A stretch of 64,000 bases of DNA from Actinoplanes philippinensis (GTDB lineage Bacteria > Actinomycetota > Actinomycetes > Mycobacteriales > Micromonosporaceae): contig NZ_FONV01000002.1 of assembly GCF_900113015.1 (NCBI RefSeq), positions 558,001-622,000 of the forward strand. Direction: 5' to 3'. The notes beneath the pieces are model-generated. The model worked only from the letters and a program-made list of their open reading frames with translations, searched no databases and was not told where the DNA came from. The position numbers and the translations under genes are program-made. The first letter of the stretch is position 1, and each line of letters starts with the position of its first letter. Positions 25,679 to 36,623 of the stretch are shown in pieces.

Positions 25679-27214
25679 GTGACCCAGCCCAGCCTCAGCC
25701 TGGTCGACACCGACCCGGCCGAATCGGCGGTCGATGCCATCGTCATCGGCCTGCACAGCCAGCCAGACGAGGAGGGCACCCTGTTGCCGGCCGCGGGCGC
25801 GGAGAGCATCGCCGCGGCCTTCGACGGCAAGCTCACCGCCACGCTGTCTCTGCTCGGCGCGACCGGGGCCGCCGGCGAGGTGACCAAGCTGGCCACCCTC
25901 GGCACGATCGCCGCGCCGCTGCTGGTCGCGGTCGGCCTCGGCCCCGAGCCGGGCGGCCCCGCCCCCGACCTGGAGACCCTGCGCCGGGGCGCCGGCGCCG
26001 CGGTCCGCGCCCTGGCCGGCAGCGCCACCGTGGTGCTGGCCCTCCCGGTGCCCGACGACGCGGACGCCCCGCCGGTGCTGCGCGCCGTGCTCGAGGGCGC
26101 CCTGCTCGGCGGCTACCGCTTCGCCGGTTACAAGACCAAGCCGCAGAAGAGCCGCCGTGACCCGGTCGCCGAGCTGCGCCTGCACGTGCCGGACGCGGCC
26201 GACGAGGCGGCGGCGGCCGAGCTGCGCCGCGCCGCGGTGGTGGCGAAGTCGGTGCGGCTGAGCCGTGACTGGGTCAACACCCCGCCCAACGCGCTGCGCC
26301 CGGCCGACCTGGCCGACCAGGTGGCGGCGGCCGCGACCGAGGCCGGCCTGGAGGTCGAGGTGCTCGACTTCGAGCAGCTCAAGGCCGGTGGGTACGGCGG
26401 CATCGTGGCGGTCGGGCAGGGCTCGGAGGCCCCGCCGCGGCTGGTCAAGCTCAGCTACACGCCGTCCGGGGTGGAGAACCCGAAGCGGGTCGCGCTGGTC
26501 GGCAAGGGCATCACCTTCGACACCGGTGGCGTCAGCATCAAGCCGGCCGCCGGCATGTGGGAGATGAAGTCGGACATGGCGGGCGCCGCCGCGGTGGCCG
26601 CCACGATGATCGCGGTGGCCGCGCTGGAGCCGGGCGTGGCCGTCTCCGGTTACCTGGCGATCGCCGAGAACATGCCGTCCGGTTCGGCGTACCGGCCGGG
26701 CGACGTCATCACCATGTACGGCGGCAAGCGGGTCGAGGTGTTCAACACCGACGCCGAGGGCCGGATGGTGCTGGCCGACGCGATCGTGCGGGCCTGTGAG
26801 GACGGCGCCGACTACCTGTTCGAGACGTCGACGCTGACCGGTGGGCAGGTGATCGCGCTGGGCAAGCGGATCGCCGGCCTGATGGGGTCGGACGAGGCGT
26901 CCGCGCTGGTCGAAGCAGCCGGCAAGGCGGTCGGCGAGCCGGCCTGGCGGATGCCGCTGCCGGACGACGTGCGCAAGGGCATGGAGTCGGAGATCGCCGA
27001 CATCTGCCAGACCAACGCGAACCTGGACCGGGCCGGGCACATGCTGCAGGGTGGCGTGTTCCTGCGCGAGTTCGTGGCCGAGGGCGTGGAGTGGGCGCAC
27101 ATCGACATCGCGGGCCCCGGATACCACACCGGTGAGGCGAACGGTTACTGGACGAAGGGCGGCACGGGCGTGCCGGTCCGCACCTTCCTCAAGGTCATCG
27201 ACGACCTGTCCTGA
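25679..27214 (+). CDS. pepA: Leucyl aminopeptidase (M17)
   Basis: A 511-residue cytosolic metallo-aminopeptidase. The C-terminal catalytic domain has the M17 signature NTDAEGR (356-362), metal ligands Lys276 and Asp281 in [11 protein letters not shown], and Asp299 in KSDMAG. The N-terminal domain (1-165) is the usual non-catalytic macro-like part. Start GTG 25679 has GGAGAG five bases upstream. The gene lies next to lpd and sucB, as in other actinobacteria. Confidence 0.95.
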   Translation: MTQPSLSLVDTDPAESAVDAIVIGLHSQPDEEGTLLPAAGAESIAAAFDGKLTATLSLLGATGAAGEVTKLATLGTIAAPLLVAVGLGPEPGGPAPDLETLRRGAGAAVRALAGSATVVLALPVPDDADAPPVLRAVLEGALLGGYRFAGYKTKPQKSRRDPVAELRLHVPDAADEAAAAELRRAAVVAKSVRLSRDWVNTPPNALRPADLADQVAAAATEAGLEVEVLDFEQLKAGGYGGIVAVGQGSEAPPRLVKLSYTPSGVENPKRVALVGKGITFDTGGVSIKPAAGMWEMKSDMAGAAAVAATMIAVAALEPGVAVSGYLAIAENMPSGSAYRPGDVITMYGGKRVEVFNTDAEGRMVLADAIVRACEDGADYLFETSTLTGGQVIALGKRIAGLMGSDEASALVEAAGKAVGEPAWRMPLPDDVRKGMESEIADICQTNANLDRAGHMLQGGVFLREFVAEGVEWAHIDIAGPGYHTGEANGYWTKGGTGVPVRTFLKVIDDLS

Positions 27215-27234
27215 CGTGGTGGGCGTCGCCCGGC

Positions 27235-27555
27235 TCAGACCGGGCGGCGCCGCTGCCGTTCGTTGTAGTCGCGCATCCGCTGTGGATAGCCGAGCAGCTT
27301 CACGTCGTAGATCGGCATGCTCAGCTGGTGCGCGAATTTCCAGGCGACATCCGGCGAGCCGATGCGGCGACGGGTCCATTCACCGTCGTGTGCCACAAGC
27401 AACAGGGTGGTCTCGGTCACCGTCGTCTGTGGCTCGATGAATGCCTCGACTCCCTGCTTGGTGCGGAAGAATTGCGTAAGATGCTCCAGATCGGCCTGGT
27501 TGACCTGCCGGCCACCGGGTCCGCTGGCCCGGGGACGCCGCCGAAACCAAGCCAC
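27235..27555 (-). CDS. Conserved hypothetical protein
   Basis: A 106-residue soluble basic protein of unknown function. It starts at GTG 27555 behind a strong GAGGAGGA site, then reads WFRRRPRASG, HLTQFFRTKQGVEAFIEPQT and a C-terminal basic tail (QRMRDYNERQRRRPV). It is convergent with pepA (20 bases) and divergent from lpd, so it has its own promoter in the 27556-27719 gap. Confidence 0.72.
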   Translation of the reverse strand: MAWFRRRPRASGPGGRQVNQADLEHLTQFFRTKQGVEAFIEPQTTVTETTLLLVAHDGEWTRRRIGSPDVAWKFAHQLSMPIYDVKLLGYPQRMRDYNERQRRRPV

Positions 27556-27719
27556 TGCTCCTCCTCGCGTTCGATCCCGCAAGGGTACGACGGACCGACG
27601 TGTCGTGGGGCACCTGACTGCATTGACCGGGTCGCCAAGTGACAAGATGTCGGTGACGGGACTGTGACCGTTTCCATTGTGTGACCCACACCGGAGACGA
27701 TGCGACCACTGGAGTCAAC

Positions 27720-29111
27720 GTGAGCCAGCCCAACGGCGGAACCTTCGACATCGTCATTCTCGGCGCCGGCAGTGGTGGCTATGCGGCCGCCCTGCGTGCC
27801 GCTCAGTTCGACCTCAAGGTCGCGCTGATCGACAAGGCCGAGCTCGGCGGCACCTGCCTGCACCGCGGGTGCATCCCCACGAAGGCCCTCCTGCACGCCG
27901 CGGAGATCGCCGACCAGACGCGCGAGAGCGAGCAGTTCGGCGTCAAGGCCGACCTGGTCGGCATCGACATGGCCGGGGTGAACGCCTACAAGGACGGCGT
28001 GGTCGGCCGGCTGTACAAGGGCCTCACCGGCCTGCTCGGCCACAACAAGAACATCACGATCGTCCAGGGCGCGGGCAAGCTCGTCAGCAAGGACACCGTC
28101 GAGGTCGACGGCAAGCGGTACACCGGCCGCAACGTCATCCTCGCCACCGGCTCCTACTCGCGCTCGCTGCCCGGCCTGGAGGTCGACGGCAAGCGGGTGC
28201 TGACCAGCGAGCACGCGCTCAAGCTGGACCGGGTGCCGCAGTCGGCGATCGTCCTGGGCGGCGGCGTGATCGGCGTCGAGTTCGCCAGCGTGTGGAAGTC
28301 GTTCGGCGCCGACGTGACCATCATCGAGGCCCTCCCCCGCCTGGTCGCCGCGGAGGACGAGGAGATCTCGAAGCAGGTCGAGCGCGCCTTCCGCAAGCGG
28401 AAGATCAACTTCAAGGTCGGCAAGCCGTTCGAGAAGGTCGAGCACACCGACAACGGCGTCAAGGTCACCATCGCCGGCGGCGAGACCCTGGAGGCCGAGG
28501 TGCTGCTGGTCGCGGTCGGCCGTGGCCCGACGACCGCCAACCTGGGGTATGAGGAGCAGGGCATCACCCTCGACCGGGGCTTCGTGATCGTCGACGAGCG
28601 CCTGCGCACCGGCGTCGGCAACATCTACGCCGTCGGCGACATCGTCCCCGGCCTGCAGCTCGCCCACCGTGGCTTCCAGCAGGGCATCTTCGTGGCGGAG
28701 GAGATCGCCGGCAAGAACCCGGCGGTCATCGACGAGGCGGGCATCCCGCGGGTCACCTACTCCGACCCCGAGGTCGCGTCGGTCGGCATCACCGAGGCCA
28801 AGGCCAAGGAGCAGTACGGGGCGGACAAGGTCTCCACGTACAACTACAACCTCGGTGGCAACGGCAAGAGCCAGATCCTCAAGACCGCGGGCTTCATCAA
28901 GCTGGTCCGGGTGGAGGACGGCCCGGTCGTCGGTGTGCACATGGTCGGCGCCCGGGTCGGCGAGCTCGTCGGCGAGGCCCAGCTCATCACCAACTGGGAG
29001 GCCTTCCCCGAGGAGGTCGCCCAGCTCGTACACGCTCACCCGACGCAGAACGAGGCGCTGGGCGAGGCCTTCCTCGCGCTCGCGGGCAAGCCGCTGCACG
29101 CGCACAGCTGA
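27720..29111 (+). CDS. lpdA: Dihydrolipoamide dehydrogenase (E3)
   Basis: A 463-residue flavoprotein that re-oxidises dihydrolipoyl groups with NAD. FAD motif ILGAGSGGYAA, redox disulfide Cys46/Cys51 in GGTCLHRGC, NAD motif LGGGVIGVEFASVW and the C-terminal HAHPTQNEALGEA catalytic His-Glu pair are all present. GTG 27720 has a GGAG five bases upstream, better than the longer GTG 27681. It is 36 bases before sucB and is likely co-transcribed with it. Confidence 0.95.
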   Translation: MSQPNGGTFDIVILGAGSGGYAAALRAAQFDLKVALIDKAELGGTCLHRGCIPTKALLHAAEIADQTRESEQFGVKADLVGIDMAGVNAYKDGVVGRLYKGLTGLLGHNKNITIVQGAGKLVSKDTVEVDGKRYTGRNVILATGSYSRSLPGLEVDGKRVLTSEHALKLDRVPQSAIVLGGGVIGVEFASVWKSFGADVTIIEALPRLVAAEDEEISKQVERAFRKRKINFKVGKPFEKVEHTDNGVKVTIAGGETLEAEVLLVAVGRGPTTANLGYEEQGITLDRGFVIVDERLRTGVGNIYAVGDIVPGLQLAHRGFQQGIFVAEEIAGKNPAVIDEAGIPRVTYSDPEVASVGITEAKAKEQYGADKVSTYNYNLGGNGKSQILKTAGFIKLVRVEDGPVVGVHMVGARVGELVGEAQLITNWEAFPEEVAQLVHAHPTQNEALGEAFLALAGKPLHAHS

Positions 29112-29147
29112 TCTGATCGTTCATCGCGTTAAGGAGTTTGGGAAAAG

Positions 29148-30968
29148 ATGCCGACATCGGTAACCATGCCGCGGCTTGGCGAGAGCGTCACCGAGGGAAC
29201 CGTGACGCGCTGGCTCAAGCAGGAGGGCGAGCGCGTCGAGGCGGACGAGCCGCTGCTCGAGGTCTCCACCGACAAGGTCGACACGGAGATCCCGTCGCCC
29301 GCCGCGGGCATCCTCTCGCGGATCGTGGTCGGCGAGGACGAGACCGCGGAGGTCGGCAGCGAGCTGGCCGTCATCGCGGGCGACGGTGAGGACGCCGGTT
29401 CCGCCGCGCCCGCCCCGGCCCAGGAGCAGCAGGCCGAGGCCGAGCCGGAGCCCGCCGCCCCGGTCACCCCGTCGACCGAGAAGCCGGTCGAGGAGGAGGC
29501 TCCGGCCCCGCAGACCGCGTCCGCCCCGTCGGGTGGCGGCGAGGGCACCGAGGTGAAGCTGCCGGCGCTCGGCGAGAGCGTCACCGAGGGCACCATCACC
29601 CGCTGGCTCAAGGCGGTCGGCGACACCGTCGAGGCGGACGAGCCGCTGGTCGAGGTCTCCACCGACAAGGTCGACACGGAGCTGCCGTCCCCGGTCGCCG
29701 GCACGCTGCTGGAGATCAAGGTCGGCGAGGACGAGACCGCCGAGGTCGGCGCCGTCCTGGCGATCGTCGGCACCCCGGGCAGCGCCCCGGCTGCCGCGCC
29801 CGCGCCCGCTCCCGCGCCCGAGCCGGAGAAGCCGGCCGCGGCCCCCGCGCCGCAGCAGGCCCCGGCGCCCAAGGTCGAGTCGGCGCCCGCGCCGAACCTC
29901 TCCGGCGAGTCCTACGCGACGCCCGCGCCCGCCGCGGAGACCAAGCAGCCGGCCGCTCAGCCGCCCGCGGCGCAGCCCGCCCCCGCCGCGCCGACCGCCC
30001 AGGCCGCCCAGTCGAACGGGGCCGGCGACGCCGGTTACGTGACGCCGCTGGTGCGCAAGCTGGCCGCCGAGAAGGGCGTGGACCTGTCCAGCCTGACCGG
30101 CACCGGCGTGGGTGGCCGCATCCGTAAGCAGGACGTCATCGACGCGGCGGAGAAGGCCGCGGCCGCCACGAAGGCGCCGGCAGCTCAGGCCGAGAGTGCT
30201 GCCGCGCCCGCTCCGAAGGCGGCCCCGAAGGCGGAGCCGAGCCCGCTGCGCGGCCGTACCGAGAAGCTGCCCCGGATCCGCCAGACGATCGCCCGTCGCA
30301 TGGTGGAGTCGCTGCAGATCTCCGCGCAGCTCACCACGGTGGTCGAGGTCGACGTGACCAAGATCGCCAACCTGCGCAACAAGGCGAAGGCGGACTTCCA
30401 GGCCAAGCACGGCGTCAAACTGACCTTCCTGCCGTTCTTCGCCCTGGCCACGGTCGAGGCGCTGCAGCAGCACCCGGTCGTCAACTCGTCGCTGGACATG
30501 GAGGCGGGCACCGTCACCTACCACGGCGCCGAGCACCTGGGCATCGCGGTGGACGCGCCGAAGGGCCTGGTCGTCCCGGTCATCAAGGACGCCGGTGACC
30601 TCAACCTGGCCGGTCTGTCCAAGCGGATCGCGGACCTCGCGGACCGGACCCGCAACAACAAGATCGGGCCGGACGAGATCGGTGGCGGCACCTTCACGCT
30701 GACCAACACCGGCAGCCGGGGCGCGCTCTTCGACACGCCGATCATCAACCAGCCGCAGGTCGGCATCCTCGGTCTCGGCGCGGTCGTCAAGCGCCCGGTG
30801 ATCGTGAACGACCCGGACCTGGGCGAGATCATCGTGCCGCGGTCGATGGTCTACCTGGCGCTCTCCTACGACCACCGGATCGTGGACGGCGCTGACGCGG
30901 CCCGCTTCCTGGGCACTCTCAAGGAGCGTCTGGAGGCCGGGCACTTCGAGGCCGACCTGGGCCTCTAA
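29148..30968 (+). CDS. sucB: Dihydrolipoyl acyltransferase E2, actinobacterial SucB type
   Basis: A 606-residue E2 core of a 2-oxo acid dehydrogenase complex. It has two lipoyl domains (1-75 and about 135-210) with lipoyl lysines Lys43 and Lys174 in repeated DKVDTE motifs, Ala/Pro-rich hinges, an E3-binding domain (about 295-330, [14 protein letters not shown]) and the acyltransferase domain ending with the catalytic SYDHRIVDG. It forms one unit with lpdA. In actinobacteria this protein can serve pyruvate and 2-oxoglutarate complexes. AAGGAG lies 11 bases upstream of the ATG. Confidence 0.95.
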   Translation: MPTSVTMPRLGESVTEGTVTRWLKQEGERVEADEPLLEVSTDKVDTEIPSPAAGILSRIVVGEDETAEVGSELAVIAGDGEDAGSAAPAPAQEQQAEAEPEPAAPVTPSTEKPVEEEAPAPQTASAPSGGGEGTEVKLPALGESVTEGTITRWLKAVGDTVEADEPLVEVSTDKVDTELPSPVAGTLLEIKVGEDETAEVGAVLAIVGTPGSAPAAAPAPAPAPEPEKPAAAPAPQQAPAPKVESAPAPNLSGESYATPAPAAETKQPAAQPPAAQPAPAAPTAQAAQSNGAGDAGYVTPLVRKLAAEKGVDLSSLTGTGVGGRIRKQDVIDAAEKAAAATKAPAAQAESAAAPAPKAAPKAEPSPLRGRTEKLPRIRQTIARRMVESLQISAQLTTVVEVDVTKIANLRNKAKADFQAKHGVKLTFLPFFALATVEALQQHPVVNSSLDMEAGTVTYHGAEHLGIAVDAPKGLVVPVIKDAGDLNLAGLSKRIADLADRTRNNKIGPDEIGGGTFTLTNTGSRGALFDTPIINQPQVGILGLGAVVKRPVIVNDPDLGEIIVPRSMVYLALSYDHRIVDGADAARFLGTLKERLEAGHFEADLGL

Positions 30969-30980
30969 AGGTCAGGGGAT

Positions 30981-31020
30981 CGGGGGGTGCGCCGTCACGG
31001 CGTACCCCCCGGTTTTGTTT
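30981..31020 (+). terminator. Rho-independent terminator after sucB
   Basis: 14-bp stem (30981-30994 / 30998-31011, one G-U pair), TCA loop and a GTTTTGTTT tail. It ends the lpd-sucB transcript. Confidence 0.9.
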
Positions 31021-31053
31021 GGGATCGTGGGATCTTCGGGAAAGAATCACATC

Positions 31054-31971
31054 ATGCGCATCGTCATGGCCGGGGCGTCCGGATTTCTGGGCACGCGGCT
31101 CGCCGAACGGCTGCGGCACAGCGGCCACGACATCGTCCGGCTGGTCCGGCGACCCTCCGAGCGGCCGGACGAGGCCACCTGGGACCCCGCGCAGGGGCGC
31201 CTGGACACCGCGGTGCTGGCCGGCGCCGACGCGGTGATCAACCTGTCCGGGGCGAACGTCGGCGACCGGCGGTGGACCGCGGCGTACAAGCGGGTGCTGC
31301 GGTCCAGCCGGATCGACACGACCGACACCCTGGCCCGGGCGATCAGCAAGCTGCCCGACGCCGATCGGCCGCGCACGCTGCTGCAGAGCTCCGGTGTGGG
31401 CTGGTATGGCGACACCGGCGACCAGGCGGTGACCGAGGAGGCCCCGGCGGGCAACACCTTCCTGGCCGACCTGTGCCGGGTGTGGGAGGCGGCCGCCCGT
31501 CCCGCCGAGGACGCCGGCGCCCGGGTGGTGCTGCTGCGCACGGCTCCGACGATCGACGCGAGCGGCTCGCTGATCAAGCCGTTGTTGCTGCCGTTCAAGC
31601 TGGGCGCGGGCGCCCGGATCGGTGGCGGCCGGCAGTGGATGGCCTGGATCGCGCTGACCGACTGGCTGGCCGCGGCCGAGTTCCTGCTGGGCCGGGACGA
31701 TGTCGCCGGCCCGGTGAACCTGGTGTCGCCCAAGCCGGTGACCAACGCAGAGTTCACCCGTGACATGGCCCGGGTGCTGCGCCGGCCGGCTCTCCTGGCG
31801 GTGCCGGGGCCGGTGCTGGACCTGGTGATCGGCGAGTTGGCCGGGGAGGCGCAGCGGTCCCAGCGGGTGCTGCCGGGAGTGTTGAGCAATGCCGGATTCG
31901 AGTGGGCGTACCCCGATATGGTGGACGCCCTCGCGGCTGCTCTGCGGCCCCAACCGGCGGTGACCGGCTAA
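31054..31971 (+). CDS. TIGR01777 family NAD-dependent epimerase/SDR-like protein
   Basis: A 305-residue Rossmann protein of the extended SDR superfamily (YfcH/SulA-like group). It opens with GASGFLGTRLAE (NADP-binding) and has SSGVGWYGDTGDQAVTE, the segment that replaces the usual YxxxK site in this group. Its reaction is not established. The same family gene (Rv2216) follows the E2 gene in mycobacteria, so it belongs to the conserved backbone. Start ATG 31054. Confidence 0.88.
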   Translation: MRIVMAGASGFLGTRLAERLRHSGHDIVRLVRRPSERPDEATWDPAQGRLDTAVLAGADAVINLSGANVGDRRWTAAYKRVLRSSRIDTTDTLARAISKLPDADRPRTLLQSSGVGWYGDTGDQAVTEEAPAGNTFLADLCRVWEAAARPAEDAGARVVLLRTAPTIDASGSLIKPLLLPFKLGAGARIGGGRQWMAWIALTDWLAAAEFLLGRDDVAGPVNLVSPKPVTNAEFTRDMARVLRRPALLAVPGPVLDLVIGELAGEAQRSQRVLPGVLSNAGFEWAYPDMVDALAAALRPQPAVTG

Positions 31972-32004
31972 AGCGCCTCAGGGTTTCTTGCTAACCTGCG
32001 GCTG

Positions 32005-33876
32005 ATGTCCGTCGCCGCCCCTGCCCCCGCCGCGTCCGCAGATCCGCCCGTCGAGCCCCCGGCGCCCTCGCGCGCCCGGCCCTGGCGAGCCCATCTGACC
32101 GTCGCTCTGCTCGCTCTCGGCACCGCCGTCTACGTGACGAACGGGCTGTGGCGCGACCCGTATGTCAACGGCCTCTCCGACAACATCGGTGACCAGGCCT
32201 TCTTCGAGTGGTTGCTGGGTTACGGCGTCTACACGCTGGGGCACGGGTCGGATCCGTTCTTCACCGACATGCTGAGCGTGCCGTTCGGGGTGAACCTGGC
32301 GGCGAACACGTCGATCTCGGTCTACACGATCCTGTTCGCCCCGTTGACCTATCTGGCCGGACCCCAGGTCAGCTATGTGACGATTCTCACTCTGAATCTC
32401 GCCGGGTCCGCTTTCGTGTGGTATCTGTTCCTCCGCCGCTGGCTGGTCCGCAGCCCGATCGCGGCGGGGCTGGGCGGCATGTTCTGCGGCTTCGCGCCGG
32501 GCTTCATCTCGCACGCCAACGGCCACCTCAACTGGACCGCCGGCTGGGTCGCCCCGGTCGTGATCTGGCAGGTGCTGCGCCTGCGGCAGCCGGGCCACTG
32601 GCTGCGCAACGGCCTGGTCCTCGGTGTGATGCTCGCCGCGTTCTTCACGATCGCCGCCGAGGGGCTCTTCTACACCGCCCTGGCCAGCGGCATCTTCATC
32701 ATCACGTGGGCGCTGGCCGGCGCGGTCCGGGCCGAGGCGAAAGCCGCCTTCACCACGGTGCTGCGGGCCCTGGGCGTGACCGCGGTGGTGGCCGGGGCGC
32801 TGCTGGCCTATCCGCTGTACATGCACTTCGCCGGCCCGCAGACGTTCTCCGGCACCGGGTTCAACCAGCGCTACTTCGCCGAGGACGGTGCGGCCTACCT
32901 GTCGTTCCCGAGCCGCTCGCTGGCCGCGATCTTCGGGTTCGGCTCCGACCTCGCCCCCAACCGGACCGAGGAGACGTCCTTCTTCGGCGTGCCGTTCGTG
33001 GTGCTGATCCTGGTGTCACTGGTGCTGGTGTGGCGGCGTGCGGAGCCTGGGCGCCGGGCCACCCTGCGGGCGATCACGCTGGTCGGCTTCGTCTTCCTGG
33101 TCCTCTCGCTCGGCCCACGGCTCAACTGGATGGACGGCGAGCTGCCCGTCCCGATGCCGTACTCGTTGCTCTCCCACCTGCCGCTCTTCGACGCGGCGCT
33201 GCCGTTGCGCCTGGCGCTGGTGGTGGCCGTGGTCTTCGGCGTGGTGCTGGCGCTGATCACCCAGGAGCTGGTGGACCGGCGGCTCTCGCCGTCGCTGCAG
33301 ACCGCGATGACCGCGGGGATCGTGGTGGCGCTGCTGCCGATCCTGCCGCTGCCGGTGCGCCACCAGCAGCGCGCGCCCGAGCCGGACTTCATCGCCAACG
33401 GCACCTGGCAGCGGTATGTGTCGGACAACGGCGTGCTCTCCGCCCTGCCGTTCGCGCTGAACGTGACGGCCGACGGGCAGCGCTGGCAGGCGTACACGAT
33501 GGCCCGCGGCGGCCCGCAGTTCCGGATCCCCGGCGGCTACTTCCTCGGCCCGATGACCAACGGCGAGGAGGGCAAGAAGCAGATCGGCCGGATCGGCGCC
33601 CCGAACCTGCCGACCGACTGGTTGTTCACCCGCGCCGCGCTGTACGGGTACGTGACCGAACTCAGCGACGCCGACCGCGCCCAGGCCCGCGCCGACTTCG
33701 CCTACTGGAAACTCGAAGCCGTGTTCCTCCCCGAGCAGATCACCGGTTCCGATCACATGACGCTGTTCCGTAACGCGGTGCTGGTGACGGCCACCGATCT
33801 GCTCGGCGAGCCGGAGAGGGTGGACGACGTCCTGGTGTGGCGCATCCGTCCCGGCGTGGACCCGATCGACCGATGA
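32005..33876 (+). CDS. Large polytopic membrane protein (GT-C-like), copy 1
   Basis: A 623-residue membrane protein with an N-terminal cytoplasmic tail rich in Pro/Ala, roughly 10-12 membrane segments (about 30-430) and a C-terminal extracytoplasmic soluble domain of about 165 residues ending [13 protein letters not shown]. The long first outer loop with an acidic DNIGDQAFFEW motif and the many-helix layout resemble GT-C lipid-linked glycosyltransferases, but no firm family match can be made by eye. It is the paralog of the next gene and overlaps it by four bases. Confidence 0.8.
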   Translation: MSVAAPAPAASADPPVEPPAPSRARPWRAHLTVALLALGTAVYVTNGLWRDPYVNGLSDNIGDQAFFEWLLGYGVYTLGHGSDPFFTDMLSVPFGVNLAANTSISVYTILFAPLTYLAGPQVSYVTILTLNLAGSAFVWYLFLRRWLVRSPIAAGLGGMFCGFAPGFISHANGHLNWTAGWVAPVVIWQVLRLRQPGHWLRNGLVLGVMLAAFFTIAAEGLFYTALASGIFIITWALAGAVRAEAKAAFTTVLRALGVTAVVAGALLAYPLYMHFAGPQTFSGTGFNQRYFAEDGAAYLSFPSRSLAAIFGFGSDLAPNRTEETSFFGVPFVVLILVSLVLVWRRAEPGRRATLRAITLVGFVFLVLSLGPRLNWMDGELPVPMPYSLLSHLPLFDAALPLRLALVVAVVFGVVLALITQELVDRRLSPSLQTAMTAGIVVALLPILPLPVRHQQRAPEPDFIANGTWQRYVSDNGVLSALPFALNVTADGQRWQAYTMARGGPQFRIPGGYFLGPMTNGEEGKKQIGRIGAPNLPTDWLFTRAALYGYVTELSDADRAQARADFAYWKLEAVFLPEQITGSDHMTLFRNAVLVTATDLLGEPERVDDVLVWRIRPGVDPIDR

Positions 33877-35819
33877 ATTCCGGGCTGGATAATCTCCGCG
33901 ACGTGACGATCGCCGCGCCCGCCCCAGAAACGGACCTGACGACCGCAGCACCCGACGACGAGATCATCCCGGAGGAGATCAGCACCCCGAGAAAACGCGC
34001 CTGGCCGGGTCACATCCTGATGGCCGTGATCGCGCTGGCCGGCGCGGTGTATGTGTGCCAGGGCCTGTGGGCCGCGCCGTACCGGAACGTGGTCGCCGAG
34101 AACGTCAGCGACCAGGGCCAGTTCGAGTGGATGCTGTCGTACGGCGTCTACATGCTCCAGCACCTGAGCAACCCGTTCTTCACGGACCTGCTGAACGCGC
34201 CCCGTGGCGTGAACCTGGCGATGAACACGTCGAGCACGTTCTACGCCGTGGTGTTCGCGCCGCTCACCCACTTCCTGGGGGCGCAGGTCTCGTTCGCGGC
34301 GATCATGACGCTGAACCTGGCCGGCTCCGCGTTCGTCTGGTATCTGTTCCTGCGCCGCTGGCTGGTCCGCAGCGGGCTGGCCGCGGCGGTGGGTGGCCTG
34401 CTCTTCGGCTTCAGCCCGGGCCTGGTGTCGCACGCCAACGGCCACCTCAACTGGACCTCCGGCTGGATGGTCGGGATCGTCGCGTGGTGGGTGCTGAAAC
34501 TGCCGGAGCGCGACCGGTGGCTGCGTAACGGCATCGTCCTGGGCCTGCTCTGCACCATGGGCTTCTCGGTCGCCGCCGAGGCGCTGTTCTTCGCCGCCCA
34601 GGCCAGCGGGCTCTTCCTGTTCGTCTGGCTGCTGTCGCGTCCCGGTCTGCGGCAGGCGCGAGCCGCGATCAAGCCGGTGCTGCTCTCGCTGTCGGTGACC
34701 GCGGTGGTGGCCGGCACGCTGCTGGCCTGGCCGCTCTACATGCACTTCGCCGGTCCGCTGAAGTTCTCCGGCACCGGCTTCGGGATGCGGCAGTTCTCCG
34801 AGGACCTGGTGGCGTACGCGGCGTTCCCGCTGCAGTCGGTGGCCGGGAAGTTCGGGTGGGGCGCCGACCTCGCGCCGAACGCGACCGAGGCGACCTCGTT
34901 CCTGGGCGTGCCACTGATCCTGCTGTTCTTCGTGGCGCTGGCGCTGCTGTGGCGCCGGTCGCCCCGGGAGCGCCGGGTCACCCTGCGCGCGCTGAGCGTC
35001 GTGGCGGTCCTCTTCTTCCTGCTCTCCCTCGGCCCGCGGCTGAAGTTCCTCGGCGAGGAACACGCCGACATCCCCCTGCTGTACGCGCTGCTCACCGAGG
35101 TCCCGCTGTTCGACTCGGCGCTGCCGGTCCGCTACACGCTCGTCGTCGTGGTGGTGTTCGCGCTGGTCATCGCGATGCTCACGGACGAGGTGGTGCGCCG
35201 GGACGGCCTGATCCGCAGCCACGCCGGGCGGATCGTGACCGGTGTGGCGATCGTGGCCGCGCTCGTCCCGATCGCCCCGCTGCCGGTGCGGACCATGGAA
35301 CGCTCGGCCGAGCCGGTCTTCATCTCCAGCGGCCACTGGCAGGACTACGTCTCCGACAACGGGGTGATCACCTCACTGCCGCTCTCCAGTGAGGTCTCGG
35401 TCGACATGATGCGCTGGCAGGCGTACACGATGGCGCGCGGCGGCGACAAGCTGTTCCGCATGCCGGCCGGCTACTGGCTCGGCCCGCGGGACTACACCGA
35501 GGTCGGCCGCAACGACACCGGCCGTCTCGGCCCGCCGGAGCGCCCGACCGCCAAGCTGCTGTACCGCGCCGCCCGCTGGGGCAACATGCCGAAACTGACC
35601 AACCTGGACCGGGCGCAGGCGCGCGTCGACTTCGCCTACTGGAAGGTCGAGGCGATCTTCCTGCCCGACCACGTCACCGGCCCCAAGGGCGACCTCAACC
35701 GGGACGCGCTGCTGCAGGTCACCACCCAGCTCTTCGGTGAGCCGGAGCAGGTGGACGACGTGCTGGTGTGGCGCATCCGTCCCGGTGTGGATCCGGTCGA
35801 CCAGTGGGGAGAGGTCTAG
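33873..35819 (+). CDS. Large polytopic membrane protein (GT-C-like), copy 2
   Basis: A 648-residue paralog of the preceding gene, collinear over the whole length. Shared segments include [61 protein letters not shown] and the C-terminal [15 protein letters not shown]. The first loop has [10 protein letters not shown] where copy 1 has NIGDQAFFEW, so the Asp and Glu are kept. ATG 33873 overlaps the upstream TGA (ATGA). lipB follows after 10 bases. Function unknown; a role in envelope glycan or lipid modification is only an inference. Confidence 0.8.
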   Translation: MNSGLDNLRDVTIAAPAPETDLTTAAPDDEIIPEEISTPRKRAWPGHILMAVIALAGAVYVCQGLWAAPYRNVVAENVSDQGQFEWMLSYGVYMLQHLSNPFFTDLLNAPRGVNLAMNTSSTFYAVVFAPLTHFLGAQVSFAAIMTLNLAGSAFVWYLFLRRWLVRSGLAAAVGGLLFGFSPGLVSHANGHLNWTSGWMVGIVAWWVLKLPERDRWLRNGIVLGLLCTMGFSVAAEALFFAAQASGLFLFVWLLSRPGLRQARAAIKPVLLSLSVTAVVAGTLLAWPLYMHFAGPLKFSGTGFGMRQFSEDLVAYAAFPLQSVAGKFGWGADLAPNATEATSFLGVPLILLFFVALALLWRRSPRERRVTLRALSVVAVLFFLLSLGPRLKFLGEEHADIPLLYALLTEVPLFDSALPVRYTLVVVVVFALVIAMLTDEVVRRDGLIRSHAGRIVTGVAIVAALVPIAPLPVRTMERSAEPVFISSGHWQDYVSDNGVITSLPLSSEVSVDMMRWQAYTMARGGDKLFRMPAGYWLGPRDYTEVGRNDTGRLGPPERPTAKLLYRAARWGNMPKLTNLDRAQARVDFAYWKVEAIFLPDHVTGPKGDLNRDALLQVTTQLFGEPEQVDDVLVWRIRPGVDPVDQWGEV

Positions 35820-35829
35820 GCTTGCCGTC

Positions 35830-36459
35830 GTGACGTCTTCCGTACTGACCGTCCTCCGTCCCGGCCTGGTCGACTACCTGGAGGCCTGGGAGGAGCAGAA
35901 ACGCCTGCACGCGGGCGTGGTCGCCGGCACCCAGCCGGACACGGTGCTGCTGCTGGAGCATCCGAGCGTCTTCACCGCCGGCAAGCGGACCGAGCCGGCC
36001 GACCGCCCGTTCGACGGCACCCCCGTCGTCGACGTCGACCGCGGCGGCCGGATCACCTGGCACGGGCCGGGCCAGCTCGTCGGCTACCCGATCGTCAAGC
36101 TGCCGGTCCCGGTCGACGTGGTCGCCTACGTCCGCCGGACCGAGCAGCTTCTGATCGACGTGTGCGCCGAGTTCGGTGTGGTCGCCGAGCGGGTCGAGGG
36201 CCGCAGCGGCGCCTGGGTCCGGGCCACCGACGGCGGGCTGGACCGCAAGATCGCGCAGATCGGGATCCGGGTGTCGCGCGGCGTCACCCTGCACGGCTTC
36301 GCGCTGAACTGTGACTGCGACCTGTCCAACTTCAACCGCTTCATCCCGTGCGGCATCCGCGACGCCGGCGTCACCTCCCTCAGCGCCGAGGTCGGCCGCC
36401 CGGTCCCGGTCGCCGAGGTCCTGCCGGTCGTCGAGCGCCACCTCACCACGCTGTTCTGA
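35830..36459 (+). CDS. lipB: Octanoyltransferase LipB
   Basis: A 209-residue enzyme that moves octanoate from acyl carrier protein to lipoyl domains, the first step of lipoate synthesis. Motifs present are [15 protein letters not shown], the catalytic lysine in [12 protein letters not shown] (Lys140) and the acyl-thioester cysteine in FIPCGI (Cys174). The likely targets are the lipoyl domains of SucB and the glycine cleavage H protein. GTG 35830 is the start. Its stop overlaps the next tiny gene (TGATG). Confidence 0.95.
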   Translation: MTSSVLTVLRPGLVDYLEAWEEQKRLHAGVVAGTQPDTVLLLEHPSVFTAGKRTEPADRPFDGTPVVDVDRGGRITWHGPGQLVGYPIVKLPVPVDVVAYVRRTEQLLIDVCAEFGVVAERVEGRSGAWVRATDGGLDRKIAQIGIRVSRGVTLHGFALNCDCDLSNFNRFIPCGIRDAGVTSLSAEVGRPVPVAEVLPVVERHLTTLF

Positions 36460-36623
36460 TGGCGCTCTACCGCAACCCGCGCGACAAACGGGTCTTCGTG
36501 CCCCGGCCGAACGGCAGCGTGGTGCTCAACTTCGCCCACCCCATCGCCTGGGCCATCCTCATGTGCATGACGGTGATCCCCTTCGTGATCGTCACGGTGG
36601 TCACCGTCGCCGTCTTCCTCTAG
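36459..36623 (+). CDS. Tiny DUF5808-like membrane protein
   Basis: A 54-residue protein: a basic start ([19 protein letters not shown]), a short NFAHPIAWAIL turn and one long hydrophobic helix (about 28-54). The RDKRVFVPRxNG...NFAHPIAW arrangement resembles DUF5808 proteins of unknown function. Its ATG shares a base with the lipB TGA, so it should be translated by re-initiation from the lipB message. Confidence 0.65.
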   Translation: MALYRNPRDKRVFVPRPNGSVVLNFAHPIAWAILMCMTVIPFVIVTVVTVAVFL

